NCBI RefSeq assembly: GCF_031082405.1
Contig: NZ_JAVHJU010000001.1
Coordinates: forward strand, 248,001 to 312,000
Origin: Amycolatopsis sp. A133
GTDB lineage: Bacteria; Actinomycetota; Actinomycetes; Mycobacteriales; Pseudonocardiaceae
Reading direction: 5' to 3'
Length of the DNA: 64,000 nt
Below are positions 18,593 to 26,824 of the stretch, in pieces (the stretch's first letter is position 1; the number at the start of each line of letters is the position of its first letter). The notes below the pieces were generated by a model that was given only the letters and a program-made list of their open reading frames with translations, was not told where the DNA came from and made no database searches. Position numbers and translations under genes: made by a program.

Positions 18593-19972
18593 TCAGTAGC
18601 CGACGCGGAAAGTCGCGTCCTGCTTGTCCACAGTGGAGGACGTGCTGCCGAGCGGGTCGATCCGCAGCACGTGGTCGTGGTGCCGGAGGTAGCGGTCCGG
18701 GAAGTTGTGCGAGCGGAAGGACGACCAGCTCGCGTCGGCGAGTCCGGCCGTCTGGTGGAAGGTGGCATCCGCCTTGAAGGTCGCCGAGCCGTCGTCGGCC
18801 GCCAGGCGCAGCTCGTAGTTGCTGTGCCGCAGGTACCGGCCGGGGTAGTTGACGGACTCGAACGACACGCCGGCCGCGTCCGCCAGGCCGGGGGCCAGCT
18901 TCCACAGCTGGTCGGCGTACGGGTCGAACGGGTAGGCGTCGATGCGCCCCACCGAGTCCGCGTGGCGGACGTAGCGGTCCGGGAAGTTGTAGGACTTGAG
19001 CCGCCGCCAGGCCGGTGCGCCCCACCGGGCGACGAGCGCGGACCTCTCCGCGGCCGTGATCGGCGTGATCCCGGGGTGCTTGGAGTTCAGCGGCTGCGTG
19101 TAGGCGCGGTCGCCCAGCAGCGTCCAGTTCCCGGCGGCGACATCCGTGGTCTCCCAGCAGAAGAACCGGCCGTTGGGGCTCCACGTGTCGCCCCACAGGT
19201 ACCAGCGGTTCCCCGACGGCGCCGGCACGATCTGCGGCGCCTCCACCCCCCGCCCGGGTGAAATCCCGGTCTTGTAGGTGGTGAAACCGCCGGGGGCGAG
19301 GGCGCCGGAACGCTGGCCGACCAGAGTGCTGTTGGTGTTGTTCTTGACGTACAGGTAGTTGACCCCGCCGATGGTGGCCATCGTCCCGTCGATGGTCGCG
19401 TGGCCGGGGTCGAAGAACACCTGCGCGGCACCGACCGTCACGAAGTCGGTGGTGTAGTTGACCATGATGACGTCGTGGCCGCCGTAGGCCGCCGAGTAGA
19501 TGATCGCGTACTGGTGGCGCGAAGGGTCCCAGAAGGCCTCCGGCGCCCAGCTGTGGGTGGCCATCGAGTGCAGCTTGAGCCGGCGGTAGCCGGTGAACCC
19601 GCGCAGGTCCGCCGAGTCCCAGACGTGGACGTACTGGTTCTGCAGCGACCAGTCGGTGCCCTTGAGGTCGGTCGCGAGCACGACGAACCGGCCGTCCTGC
19701 CCGCGGAGGACGAACGGGTCGCGCAGCCCGCCGGTGCCGGCCGTCGGGGTCACCACGGGGTTGTTCTGGTTCAGCGGCATCCAGTCGAGGCCGTCCGCGC
19801 TGACCGCCAGGTGCAGCCCGTAGCCGGCCCCCGCCATGGACGGCGATTCGGTGAAGTACGCCATGACGTAACCGTCGTGGGCGGCCTGGGCGCGGGCCAC
19901 GGCTTTGCGGCCGAGCACGCCGGCGACCGCGGTTCCGGCCGCGCCCGCCATCAGTCCTCGTCGACTGATCAT
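18593..19972 (-). CDS. Tat-exported GH43-like enzyme with AbfB arabinose-binding domain
   Basis: The 459-residue protein begins with a twin-arginine signal (MISRRGLMAGAAG) and cleaves near ARAQA. The N-terminal part (about 40-320) is a five-bladed propeller of GH43 type, with GLRDPF and EAPQI landmarks. Residues about 330-459 form an AbfB beta-trefoil with three repeats (FPDRYVRH, YPGRYLRH, FPDRYLRH), which binds arabinofuranose side chains. Together these suggest an alpha-L-arabinofuranosidase or related debranching enzyme. ATG 19972 is used because it begins the Tat signal. It is the first gene of a three-gene operon with a LacI-type operator 36 bases upstream. Confidence 0.83.
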   Translation of the reverse strand: MISRRGLMAGAAGTAVAGVLGRKAVARAQAAHDGYVMAYFTESPSMAGAGYGLHLAVSADGLDWMPLNQNNPVVTPTAGTGGLRDPFVLRGQDGRFVVLATDLKGTDWSLQNQYVHVWDSADLRGFTGYRRLKLHSMATHSWAPEAFWDPSRHQYAIIYSAAYGGHDVIMVNYTTDFVTVGAAQVFFDPGHATIDGTMATIGGVNYLYVKNNTNSTLVGQRSGALAPGGFTTYKTGISPGRGVEAPQIVPAPSGNRWYLWGDTWSPNGRFFCWETTDVAAGNWTLLGDRAYTQPLNSKHPGITPITAAERSALVARWGAPAWRRLKSYNFPDRYVRHADSVGRIDAYPFDPYADQLWKLAPGLADAAGVSFESVNYPGRYLRHSNYELRLAADDGSATFKADATFHQTAGLADASWSSFRSHNFPDRYLRHHDHVLRIDPLGSTSSTVDKQDATFRVGY

Positions 19973-20008
19973 CGTCCACCCATCTCGCCGTCGAGTGCCG
20001 GGCACGGG

Positions 20009-20062
20009 AATTGTTAGCGCTAACAATTGTCAGTGTAGGTGAGCCACGCCACACCGTGTCAA
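20009..20062 (-). promoter_or_regulatory. Promoter with LacI-type operator for the glycosidase operon
   Basis: Bases 20009-20028 (AATTGTTAGCGCTAACAATT) form a perfect 20-base palindrome of the class bound by LacI-family sugar repressors, with GTTAGCGCTAAC as core. On the minus strand a TTGACA box at 20057-20062 and a TACACT box at 20032-20037 are 19 bases apart (slightly long), and the operator directly follows where transcription would start. The repressor gene is not in this window. Confidence 0.85.
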
Positions 20063-20182
20063 GGTCCGATCGTCGGGAGCCGGACTCCGCTCCCGCGGGA
20101 AATCAAGTCGATCAAGCGAACCGGATCCGCGTGGCGGCCGTATCTCCGGGCAGGACGGTGGACGACTCGGAGGGACGACGAC

Positions 20183-20905
20183 GTGACGCGCGAAGGGACA
20201 CTCATCGGCGAGCGGTACCGGCTGCTCGGCCCGGCGGGCCACGGCACGGTGGTCTGGCACGCCCGTGACGAGCGGCTCGACCGGATCGTCGCCCTCAAGC
20301 CGCTGTTCGACGAGCCGCCCGCGGTGCCGTCGATCCCCGCGCCGCGGGGCGCCGTCTGCGACGTCGTCGACGAGGACAGCACGACCTACCTGGTGCTGGC
20401 CTACCCGGGCGCGCGGACGCTGACCGAGCTGCTCGACGAGCACGGCACGCTCGCCCCCGGGCTCGTCGCCCGGTTCGGCGCCCAGCTGGCCTCGGCGCTG
20501 GCGGCCGCGCACGACGAGGGCGTCCTGCACACCGCCGTCGATCCGGACCACGTCGTGATCTCGGCCGAAGGCCGCGCCGGGATCCTGGCCGCGACCGGCT
20601 CCGGTGCTCCCGCCTACCTCGCCCCCGAGGTGGTCGACGGCGGCTTCCCCGACTTCCCGGCCGAGGTGTTCTCGCTCGGCGCCACCCTCTACGCCGCCCT
20701 GCACGGCCGTCCCGGCGCCGAGGCGGCCGAAGCGGCCCACCACCCGGTCACCGAGGCCGTGCTCGGGCTGCTGCACCCCTACCCGACGGCCCGGCCCACG
20801 ATGGCCGCGGCCGAAGAGCTGCTGAGCGGCTTCCTGCCCCGCCACCCGGTCTCGCGGCCGGACGGCGGGGCAAGGCGTGCTTCAGGCGACTACCGCTGCG
20901 TGTAG
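20183..20905 (+). CDS. Serine/threonine protein kinase-like pseudokinase
   Basis: The 240-residue cytosolic protein has the kinase outline: glycine loop GPAGHGTV (16-23), Lys39 in IVALK, and YLAPEV (145-150) followed by FSLGATLYAALHG. Key catalytic parts are missing. The HRDVKPxN loop reads HTAVDPDHV (116-124), so the catalytic Asp is Ala, and no DFG is present where GILAATG stands. The N-lobe is also short. It is therefore probably a binding or scaffold protein, not an active kinase. No transmembrane helix or PASTA domain is present. GTG 20183 has GGAGGG about eight bases upstream. It overlaps the convergent next gene by 16 bases. Confidence 0.8.
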   Translation: MTREGTLIGERYRLLGPAGHGTVVWHARDERLDRIVALKPLFDEPPAVPSIPAPRGAVCDVVDEDSTTYLVLAYPGARTLTELLDEHGTLAPGLVARFGAQLASALAAAHDEGVLHTAVDPDHVVISAEGRAGILAATGSGAPAYLAPEVVDGGFPDFPAEVFSLGATLYAALHGRPGAEAAEAAHHPVTEAVLGLLHPYPTARPTMAAAEELLSGFLPRHPVSRPDGGARRASGDYRCV

Positions 20906-22218
20906 ACGAACCCGGTCTTGTCGACTGCGTCGCCGGCGCGGCCGTGGAAGCCGGCGATCTGCCAGCCGTCCGGGGCCGTGCGGGTCACGCAGTCCGCCGT
21001 GGCCGTGCCGCCGGCCAGCGTGCGCCCGAGGCTGGTGGTGAACCGGGCCGAGAAGATCCGGGTCGTGCCGCTGTACTTGCCCTGGCACAAGGTCGCCGTC
21101 GTGACGTATTCGCCGCTGCCGAGTGTGAGCGACGCCGCGGTCCCGCCGGAGCCACCGTGCGTCAGGGTGGTGCCGTTCTCCAGGGTCACCCCGATCTGGT
21201 CGACGCGGGACCCGCTGCGCAGCGACAGCGTCCGCACCCGGGCCGCCGCGGGCACGGCGACGACGTCGGTGAAGTAGTTCCCGTGCGGGCCGCCGAACTG
21301 GTCCGACAGCTGCAGCGCCGGGTTGCGCTGCCAGCTGAACCGCACGGTGACCGGGTCGTGGTCGGACAGCATCCGGCCCTCGCCGTCGAGGAACTTGGCG
21401 TGCTCGTTGTTGTAGAAGGTCGCGTCGAGCGACACGAGTTTGCTGCCGCGGTAGAGCACCTTGTCGACGACCTCGCAGTCGTTGGTGACCGCCTGCGGGT
21501 CGCACACCAGCGCCGGGCTCCCGGGGGCCGGCGCGACGCCGCCACGCACGAGCTTCACCCACGCGTCGGTCAGGCCGTTGTCCGAGGCGAACCCGCCGAT
21601 CGTGTCGGCCGCGCGGGTGTAGCGCGTGTTGGTGTCGCCCATGACGACCACGGCGTTGCCCGCCGAGTGCGACTTGATGAACGCGGTCAGCTGGGCCAGG
21701 TTCGACGCTCGCGAGGCCTGGTCGCCGTCGTTCGTGCCGGCGTTGGTGTGCGCGTTGTAGAAGTCGACGTACACGCCCTCGGCCAGCCGCACCCGCATGA
21801 AGGTGAAGCCCTTCGGGGTCAGGCAGTCGCCGGAGTCGAGCTGGCAGGACGTCCAGCGGACGCGCTCGAAGTCGTCGGCGTCGTACGGCAGCGACGACAG
21901 GGTGTTCAGCCCGCTGCCGATGCCCGCACCGCCGCTGGTGGGTGTGCGGTACGGGTGGTTGTCGGCGGCGTAGAGCTTGGCGTGGTAGTTGAAGTCCTCC
22001 TCGACGTGCACGACGTCGTAGGGCCCGATCCGCTGCCCGATCGCGGTCGTCGCGGGATCCCGCGGCGTCGGCGCGCTCGAGATGCTCTCGGGCAGCCCGG
22101 CGACGTTGTAGCTCAGCACCGAGAAGCTGCCGCCGCCGTCGGCGGCGTGCGCGGCCGCCGGGCTGACCACTGTGGACACCGCGGTGGCGAGCACCAGCGC
22201 GGCGAGGCGTTTTTTCAC
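20890..22218 (-). CDS. Secreted endonuclease/exonuclease/phosphatase-fold enzyme with jacalin-like lectin tail
   Basis: The 442-residue product has a Sec signal peptide (MKKRLAALVLATAV, cleavage near AHAAD). An EEP-superfamily domain (about 30-310) carries VLSYNVAGLP, GDTNTRY and LSDHDPV, the metal and His/Asp catalytic positions of neutral sphingomyelinases and DNase I-like enzymes. Residues about 315-442 resemble a jacalin-type lectin (FGGPHGNYFTD, RVDQIGVTLENG), likely for binding a glycan surface. The substrate may be a phospholipid or nucleic acid. The GTG start at 22218 overlaps the upstream gene's stop as GTGA, so it is coupled to the PAP2 gene; joint phosphate scavenging is a reasonable inference. 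Confidence 0.85.
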   Translation of the reverse strand: MKKRLAALVLATAVSTVVSPAAAHAADGGGSFSVLSYNVAGLPESISSAPTPRDPATTAIGQRIGPYDVVHVEEDFNYHAKLYAADNHPYRTPTSGGAGIGSGLNTLSSLPYDADDFERVRWTSCQLDSGDCLTPKGFTFMRVRLAEGVYVDFYNAHTNAGTNDGDQASRASNLAQLTAFIKSHSAGNAVVVMGDTNTRYTRAADTIGGFASDNGLTDAWVKLVRGGVAPAPGSPALVCDPQAVTNDCEVVDKVLYRGSKLVSLDATFYNNEHAKFLDGEGRMLSDHDPVTVRFSWQRNPALQLSDQFGGPHGNYFTDVVAVPAAARVRTLSLRSGSRVDQIGVTLENGTTLTHGGSGGTAASLTLGSGEYVTTATLCQGKYSGTTRIFSARFTTSLGRTLAGGTATADCVTRTAPDGWQIAGFHGRAGDAVDKTGFVYTQR

Positions 22219-24059
22219 GAGAACTCCCGCAGGATTCGGACGGACAAACCGGTGGCGGTGTAACGCGGGACGACCCGGTATCCCGGGCGGTCGGCCCGGA
22301 TGGCGGAGAACCGGCCGCGCAGGCGCCGGGCGCACAGCACGTCGGCCTCGTGCGCCGGGCCGGAGCCGGTCAGCCGGATCTCGAGGACGCCGTGCTCCAG
22401 GGTGGCCTCGCCGCGCACGAGCACCGCCGGACCGGCCGTGACGGACAGCGTGCCCCCGGTCTGGCGGTAGCCGCCGGCCCGGAGCCCGGCCACGCGCAGC
22501 GCGCCGCCGTCGAGGACGACGTCCCCGGTGCCCAGCGCGTCCGGTGCCGCCGCGACCAGCGTGCCCGCCTCGACACGGGTGCCTCCGCGGTAGCGGTTGC
22601 GCCCGGTGAGCGTCAGCGTCCCGGTGCCCGCCTTGACGAGCCCGCCGTTGCCGCCGATGTCGTGGCGCCAGCTGTCGTTCGCGCAGAACCCGCCGCGCGC
22701 GGCGTCCATCGTGACGCGGACACCGGCGTCGAACGCGCCGTAGCCGTCGGCCGCGGCGAAGAGGTTCAGGCGCCCCCAGAGCTCCGGGCCGTCGAGCAGC
22801 GGGTTCCCGGCCGGGAACGCCGTCGTGCGCAGGACTTCCCGTCGCTGCGCCGTGTCCAGGTACGGCAGGCGTGTCTCGAGGAGCACCTCGGCGCCCTTCG
22901 GGACCCGCATCGCGGTGCGGGCGGGGCGGTCCGGCAGCCCGTAGGCCGCCCGGCGCGCGACCATCGCGGCGTTCGCGCGGCGGTCGCCGTACTCGTCGGC
23001 GCCGGTGTGCGCCCGCGCGAAGAGCGTGTCGGCCGTCGTGCCGGTTTTCGCGGTGAAGTACTTCAGCGCCTGCTCGCGCGCCCCCGCCTTGAGCGTGGCG
23101 TGCTCCGGGTCGGCGAGCGTCGCGGCGGTGAGCGCGGTCGCCGTGATCCGGCCGCCGATCACGTCGGCGGGCGAGTGCATGCCGGCGACGATCCGCGTGT
23201 CGGACAGGTCGTAGGCGCGCGCCACCAGTTCCTGGAACCGCTCGGGGACCGCGTAGGCCAGCGCGAGGCAGGCCAGGTGGAACGCGTTGGTGTGGCCGCT
23301 GGGAAATCCGCCGTCGTCGACGGGGCCGATGTTGCGCTGCCGCAGCAGCTGCGGCGCGACGATCACCTCGGACTCGTAGCCGGGGTAGCCGAGCGCGTCC
23401 GTCCCGCCGGTGGGAACGACCCGGCTGTCCGCGGTCAGCCGCCACGGCCGCGGGTACTGGTAGGCGTACTTGCTCGGGTTGCCCGAGGCGAACGGGCCGC
23501 GGACGGTGTCGACGAGCTGCGCCACCAGGCCGAGTTCCGAGTCGTGCGCGCCGGCGCCGAGCGCGGAGCCCGCCGGGGCGTTCGCCGGGACGGCGTCGTC
23601 GATCTTCGACGGCGGCGTGCCTTCGGGCGCGGTGGTGATGCTCGTGACGGCCTTGGCGCCGCTGCGGTAGAGGCCGGCAAGGGGTCCAAGACCGCCGATG
23701 GCGGCGTAGGACTGGTGCTGGCGGTCGTAGACGAAGGCACGCTCGGCTTCGGCGGCGGTCCGGGCGCGGGTGACGGCGACGCAGTGCCGGACGTTCGCGC
23801 GCAGCACCGCCGCGTCGAGCACGACCCCACTGTCCCAAGTGGACCCGGTACGCCACAGCCGCTGCATCCCGGTGAGAATCCGCACCACCGCGTTGGTTTC
23901 CGGCGTGCGGTTGGCCGCGAGGTTGGTGCGGTAGGCGTCGACGAAGGCCGTCTCCTCCGCCCAGGCGGGGCCGCCGAGTGCAGCGGGAACGGCGGCGACG
24001 GCGGGCACGAGCGCGGACCAGCGCAGGAAGGTCCGCCGGTCCAGGTGCGCAGGAATCAA
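22215..24059 (-). CDS. Tat-exported PAP2-family phosphatase with autotransporter-like beta repeat
   Basis: The 614-residue protein begins with a twin-arginine signal (DRRTFLRW, cleavage near PAWAEE). The PAP2/vanadium-haloperoxidase core keeps all three motifs: K197-x6-R204-P, PSGHT (253-257), and Arg289 with His295 in TRIVAGMHSPADV. It should act as an acid phosphatase or lipid phosphatase outside the cell. From about residue 455 it has GNGGLVKAGTGTLTLTG, the autotransporter-associated beta-strand repeat, common in Gram-negative passenger domains but less so here. TTG 24059 is chosen because AGGAG lies six bases upstream. It is the first gene of a two-gene operon. Confidence 0.83.
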   Translation of the reverse strand: MIPAHLDRRTFLRWSALVPAVAAVPAALGGPAWAEETAFVDAYRTNLAANRTPETNAVVRILTGMQRLWRTGSTWDSGVVLDAAVLRANVRHCVAVTRARTAAEAERAFVYDRQHQSYAAIGGLGPLAGLYRSGAKAVTSITTAPEGTPPSKIDDAVPANAPAGSALGAGAHDSELGLVAQLVDTVRGPFASGNPSKYAYQYPRPWRLTADSRVVPTGGTDALGYPGYESEVIVAPQLLRQRNIGPVDDGGFPSGHTNAFHLACLALAYAVPERFQELVARAYDLSDTRIVAGMHSPADVIGGRITATALTAATLADPEHATLKAGAREQALKYFTAKTGTTADTLFARAHTGADEYGDRRANAAMVARRAAYGLPDRPARTAMRVPKGAEVLLETRLPYLDTAQRREVLRTTAFPAGNPLLDGPELWGRLNLFAAADGYGAFDAGVRVTMDAARGGFCANDSWRHDIGGNGGLVKAGTGTLTLTGRNRYRGGTRVEAGTLVAAAPDALGTGDVVLDGGALRVAGLRAGGYRQTGGTLSVTAGPAVLVRGEATLEHGVLEIRLTGSGPAHEADVLCARRLRGRFSAIRADRPGYRVVPRYTATGLSVRILREFS

Positions 24060-24205
24060 GTCGTTCTCCTGGGAAGGCGCCGGAAAAAGCGCACGGGAAT
24101 CGCTGGAATGATCAGCGCCCGGCCGACCCCGGTCAAGGAGCGTCCGGAGTAATTCGCCGGTCGGCAACCTGCTCTTCTGCGGAAATATCGTGAATTCGTC
24201 GAATT

Positions 24206-24600
24206 CACCCCGGCCCGGACTTCGGCGGCGCGTCCGTAGCCGAGCCGTCCGTGGGCCGTGGCGCGGATGAGCACCCACCAGTGCGCGGGGCGGCGCGGCC
24301 GGGTTCGTCAGTGACACCTCCAGTTCGGCGCGGCCGCCCGGTGCGACACGACCTCCTCGGTACGGGTTCCGTGACGGGAAAGATCTCCCGGCGGGATCCC
24401 GCGCAGGTGGCGGGTTCCAGCCGCAGGGGCGCAAAGCCCGCGGCCCGCAGCCGGACGCGCGCGTCCGCCGTCGGCTTCGATCGGCTCGCCCGTTCTTCAA
24501 GGAGGTCGGTCCGCCAGGCCGACCGCACTCCGCCGTGCAGCGCAACGAACGCCGTGGCCGGAAAGCCGGTCGATTCGTACAGCCGCCGGGTGATCGCGTC
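24206..24600 (-). pseudogene. Decayed gene fragment with at least two frameshifts
   Basis: Three consecutive minus-strand segments read as protein-like sequence in different frames. Bases 24600-24358 include LYESTGFPATAFVALHGG and ADARVRLRAAGFAPLRLEP; 24356-24297 include RGGRVAPGGRAELEVSLTN; 24281-24206 include WWVLIRATAHGRLGYGRAAE. Joined in order they look like the beta-sandwich end of a secreted hydrolase or similar protein. There is no start or stop of its own. The rest of the 906-base gap (24060-24965) holds a regulatory palindrome near its right end and nothing else I can support. Confidence 0.4.
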
Positions 24601-24930
24601 CGAGGGGCGATCACCGAGCCCGGGGCGGCCGGGCGCTCCCGGTGGAGGCGCCCGCCGGGCCGGATCGGGGCGCGGCCTCCTGCACGCCGCGCGGGAAACC
24701 GGCGTCCCGCCAGTCCCTGCCCGGCGATGAGGATGACGAGGTCGAACGTGCGCGTCCAGCGCTGTCAGGCGAAATCCCGTGGGTGGCGCGAACGGGGACC
24801 GCTCCTCCGCTTGACGGCGCGTCCCTGACGTCCGGCTGTCAACCGTCGTCCCTGGACTGACGATCGCTCCGTCACCCGTACGCCGCAGCTCGTTAACCCT
24901 CCGTCATCTTCGACAATCTCAGATTCACCT

Positions 24931-24951
24931 TTACTGTCTATGTGACAGTAA
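24931..24951. promoter_or_regulatory. 21-bp palindromic operator upstream of the Nudix regulator
   Basis: TTACTGTC-TATGT-GACAGTAA has perfect eight-base arms with a five-base spacer. It ends 14 bases before the ATG of the Nudix/winged-helix gene, where an autoregulatory site is expected. The surrounding DNA (CAATCTCAGATTCACC and on) is much richer in A/T than the neighbourhood, as in a promoter. Confidence 0.78.
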
Positions 24952-24965
24952 TTAGAGTCGACACC

Positions 24966-25694
24966 ATGCCCGATGGTCGTTGGACTCCCCCACCCGTTCT
25001 GCTCGCCGTCGATCTGGTGATCTTCACCCTGCGCGAATCAGTGCTGCACGTGCTCCTCGTTGAACGGGGTATCGACCCGTTCCGCGGCGCGCTGGCGCTG
25101 CCGGGTGGCTTCCTCGCCACCGGCTCCGAGGACATCATCACGGCCGCGCACCGGGAACTGCACGAAGAAGCCAACCTCGACGCCACTCGATTGCACCTGG
25201 AACAACTCGGCGCCTACGGCACACCTGATCGCGACCCGAGGGGACGGGTCGTCTCCGTGGCTTACCTCGCGATCGCGCCCGGGCTCCCGGAACCTCTGGC
25301 CGGCACCGATGCTGCCCATGCCGCTTGGACACCGGTCTCCGACATCTTGACCCACCGTGCCCGGCTGGCCTTCGACCACGAACAGATACTTAACGACGGC
25401 CTGGAACGGGCTCGGGCCAAACTCGAACACACCGCCCTCGCCACTGCGTTCTGCGCTCGCCACTTCACGATCAACGACCTGCAGAAGGTCTACGAGGCGG
25501 TCTGGGGCGTCGAACTCGACCCCCGGAACTTCTACCGCAAGGTTCAGGCGGTCGACGGCTTCATCGTCCCGATGGGCGCCGAACGCCGGGCCGGCCGAGG
25601 CCGCCCGGCTCGCCTGTTCACGTCCGGAACCCGGACAGCGCTGTTCCCACCCCTGGTACGCCCCACCCCGATGACAGCGGAGGCGCGAGGATGA
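24966..25694 (+). CDS. NrtR-like Nudix-fold transcriptional regulator
   Basis: The 242-residue protein has an N-terminal Nudix domain (about 8-140) and a C-terminal winged helix (about 150-235) ending in the NrtR hallmark RNFYRKV ... GRPARLF. The Nudix box is altered: GGFLATGSEDIITAAHREL has one extra residue before the RE pair, and EEANL replaces EExGL. It probably binds ADP-ribose or a related nucleotide as a signal and does not hydrolyse it, as in NrtR regulators of NAD metabolism. I use ATG 24966; a GTG at 24942 would start inside the operator palindrome. Its end overlaps the next gene by four bases. GC content and codon use look lower than in neighbouring backbone genes. Confidence 0.85.
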   Translation: MPDGRWTPPPVLLAVDLVIFTLRESVLHVLLVERGIDPFRGALALPGGFLATGSEDIITAAHRELHEEANLDATRLHLEQLGAYGTPDRDPRGRVVSVAYLAIAPGLPEPLAGTDAAHAAWTPVSDILTHRARLAFDHEQILNDGLERARAKLEHTALATAFCARHFTINDLQKVYEAVWGVELDPRNFYRKVQAVDGFIVPMGAERRAGRGRPARLFTSGTRTALFPPLVRPTPMTAEARG

Positions 25695-26824
25695 CCGATG
25701 ACCTGGTAGTGATGCTCACCGCGTTCAACGAGGAGTACAAGGCCGTGCACCAGCGGCTGACCGGCATCACGACGCACCGGCACGACCGGGGTACGCGGTT
25801 CGAGATCGGCACGATCCCCGGCAGTTCGTGCCGCGTCGCGCTCGCCCTCGCCGGCAAAGGCTCGCAGTCGGCCGCCGTTCTCTCCGAACGCGCGGTCCAA
25901 GAGTTCTCGCCCGCGGCGATCATGTTCGTCGGTGTCGCCGGCGCACTTTGGGACACTCCGCTCGGCGATGTCGTCGTCGCCACCCACGTCTACGCCTACC
26001 ACGGCGGCACCAGCGAGGACGACGGCCTCAAAGCCCGCCCCCGGGTGTGGGAAACCGACCACGAAGTCAGTCAGATCGCCCAGCACGTCGCTCGCGCCGG
26101 CAGTTGGGCCCACGGTCTTCCACCGGAAACCGCAGTGCACTTCGGTGTCATCGCGGCCGGCGAAGTCGTCCAGAACTCCCGGATCTCGGCCGAGGCGCGT
26201 TGGATCCGTCAGCACTACAACGACGCCCTGGCCATCGAAATGGAAGCGGCCGGCGTGGCCCAGGCAGGTCACCTCAGCGGTTCGCCCGTCGCCGTCGTCC
26301 GCGGTATCAGCGACAAAGCGGATGGCTCCAAAACCACCGCCGCCGACCGCAGCTGGCAACCGAAGGCCGCGGCCAACGCGGCCGCCTTCGCCGTCCACCT
26401 CGCCACCGAACTCGTCCGCGAACGAAAGCAGGCCGCCATGAACGACGACACCACCCCCGGCCACGGCACCGTTTACTCCACCTCCCACGGACAGGTCGGG
26501 ATCCAGGCTGTCAACGTCACGGGCAGCACGGTCTGGCAGAACACCGGCCCGTCCGCGATGAGCACCCCGGACTTCGCCGCCGAACTGGCTTCACTCCGCA
26601 ACGACCTCGCCCGTGAACGCCACCGCGGCCGGCTCGACAACGACACCTACGACGCTGCCCGGACCGAACTCGACATCGCCGACGGCGCTCTCGAGTCGGC
26701 GACGCCGGAAAGCAGGAAGACCTTCGTGCTCGCGCTCAAACGACTCGGCGGCCTGATTGCCGACCTCACCGGTTTGGCAGCCAAGATCACTGCACTGATC
26801 ACCGCGGCCAAAGGCATCTCATGA
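25691..26824 (+). CDS. PNP-fold nucleosidase with C-terminal signalling motif (candidate immune effector)
   Basis: The 377-residue protein has a PNP/UDP-phosphorylase domain (1-245) most like MTA/SAH nucleosidases: Glu14 in TAFNEEY, the strand FVGVAGAL (79-86), Glu185 in AIEMEAAG, and Asp208 in RGISDKAD, matching the catalytic acids of that family. Residues 250-290 are a low-complexity linker with the motif VGIQAVNVTGSTVWQ (269-283). A helical domain follows and ends in a hydrophobic LADL/AAKITALI tail. PNP-fold effectors that destroy ATP are known from bacterial defence (Detocs and NLR-type proteins); whether this one cuts ATP, NAD or another nucleoside is not visible. It overlaps both neighbours by four bases, so the three genes form one operon. 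Confidence 0.8.
   Translation: MTDDLVVMLTAFNEEYKAVHQRLTGITTHRHDRGTRFEIGTIPGSSCRVALALAGKGSQSAAVLSERAVQEFSPAAIMFVGVAGALWDTPLGDVVVATHVYAYHGGTSEDDGLKARPRVWETDHEVSQIAQHVARAGSWAHGLPPETAVHFGVIAAGEVVQNSRISAEARWIRQHYNDALAIEMEAAGVAQAGHLSGSPVAVVRGISDKADGSKTTAADRSWQPKAAANAAAFAVHLATELVRERKQAAMNDDTTPGHGTVYSTSHGQVGIQAVNVTGSTVWQNTGPSAMSTPDFAAELASLRNDLARERHRGRLDNDTYDAARTELDIADGALESATPESRKTFVLALKRLGGLIADLTGLAAKITALITAAKGIS

Noticed and set aside
24942..24965. GTG at 24942 as start of the Nudix regulator
   Set aside because: It lies inside the operator palindrome and adds eight residues not typical of the family; ATG 24966 is preferred.
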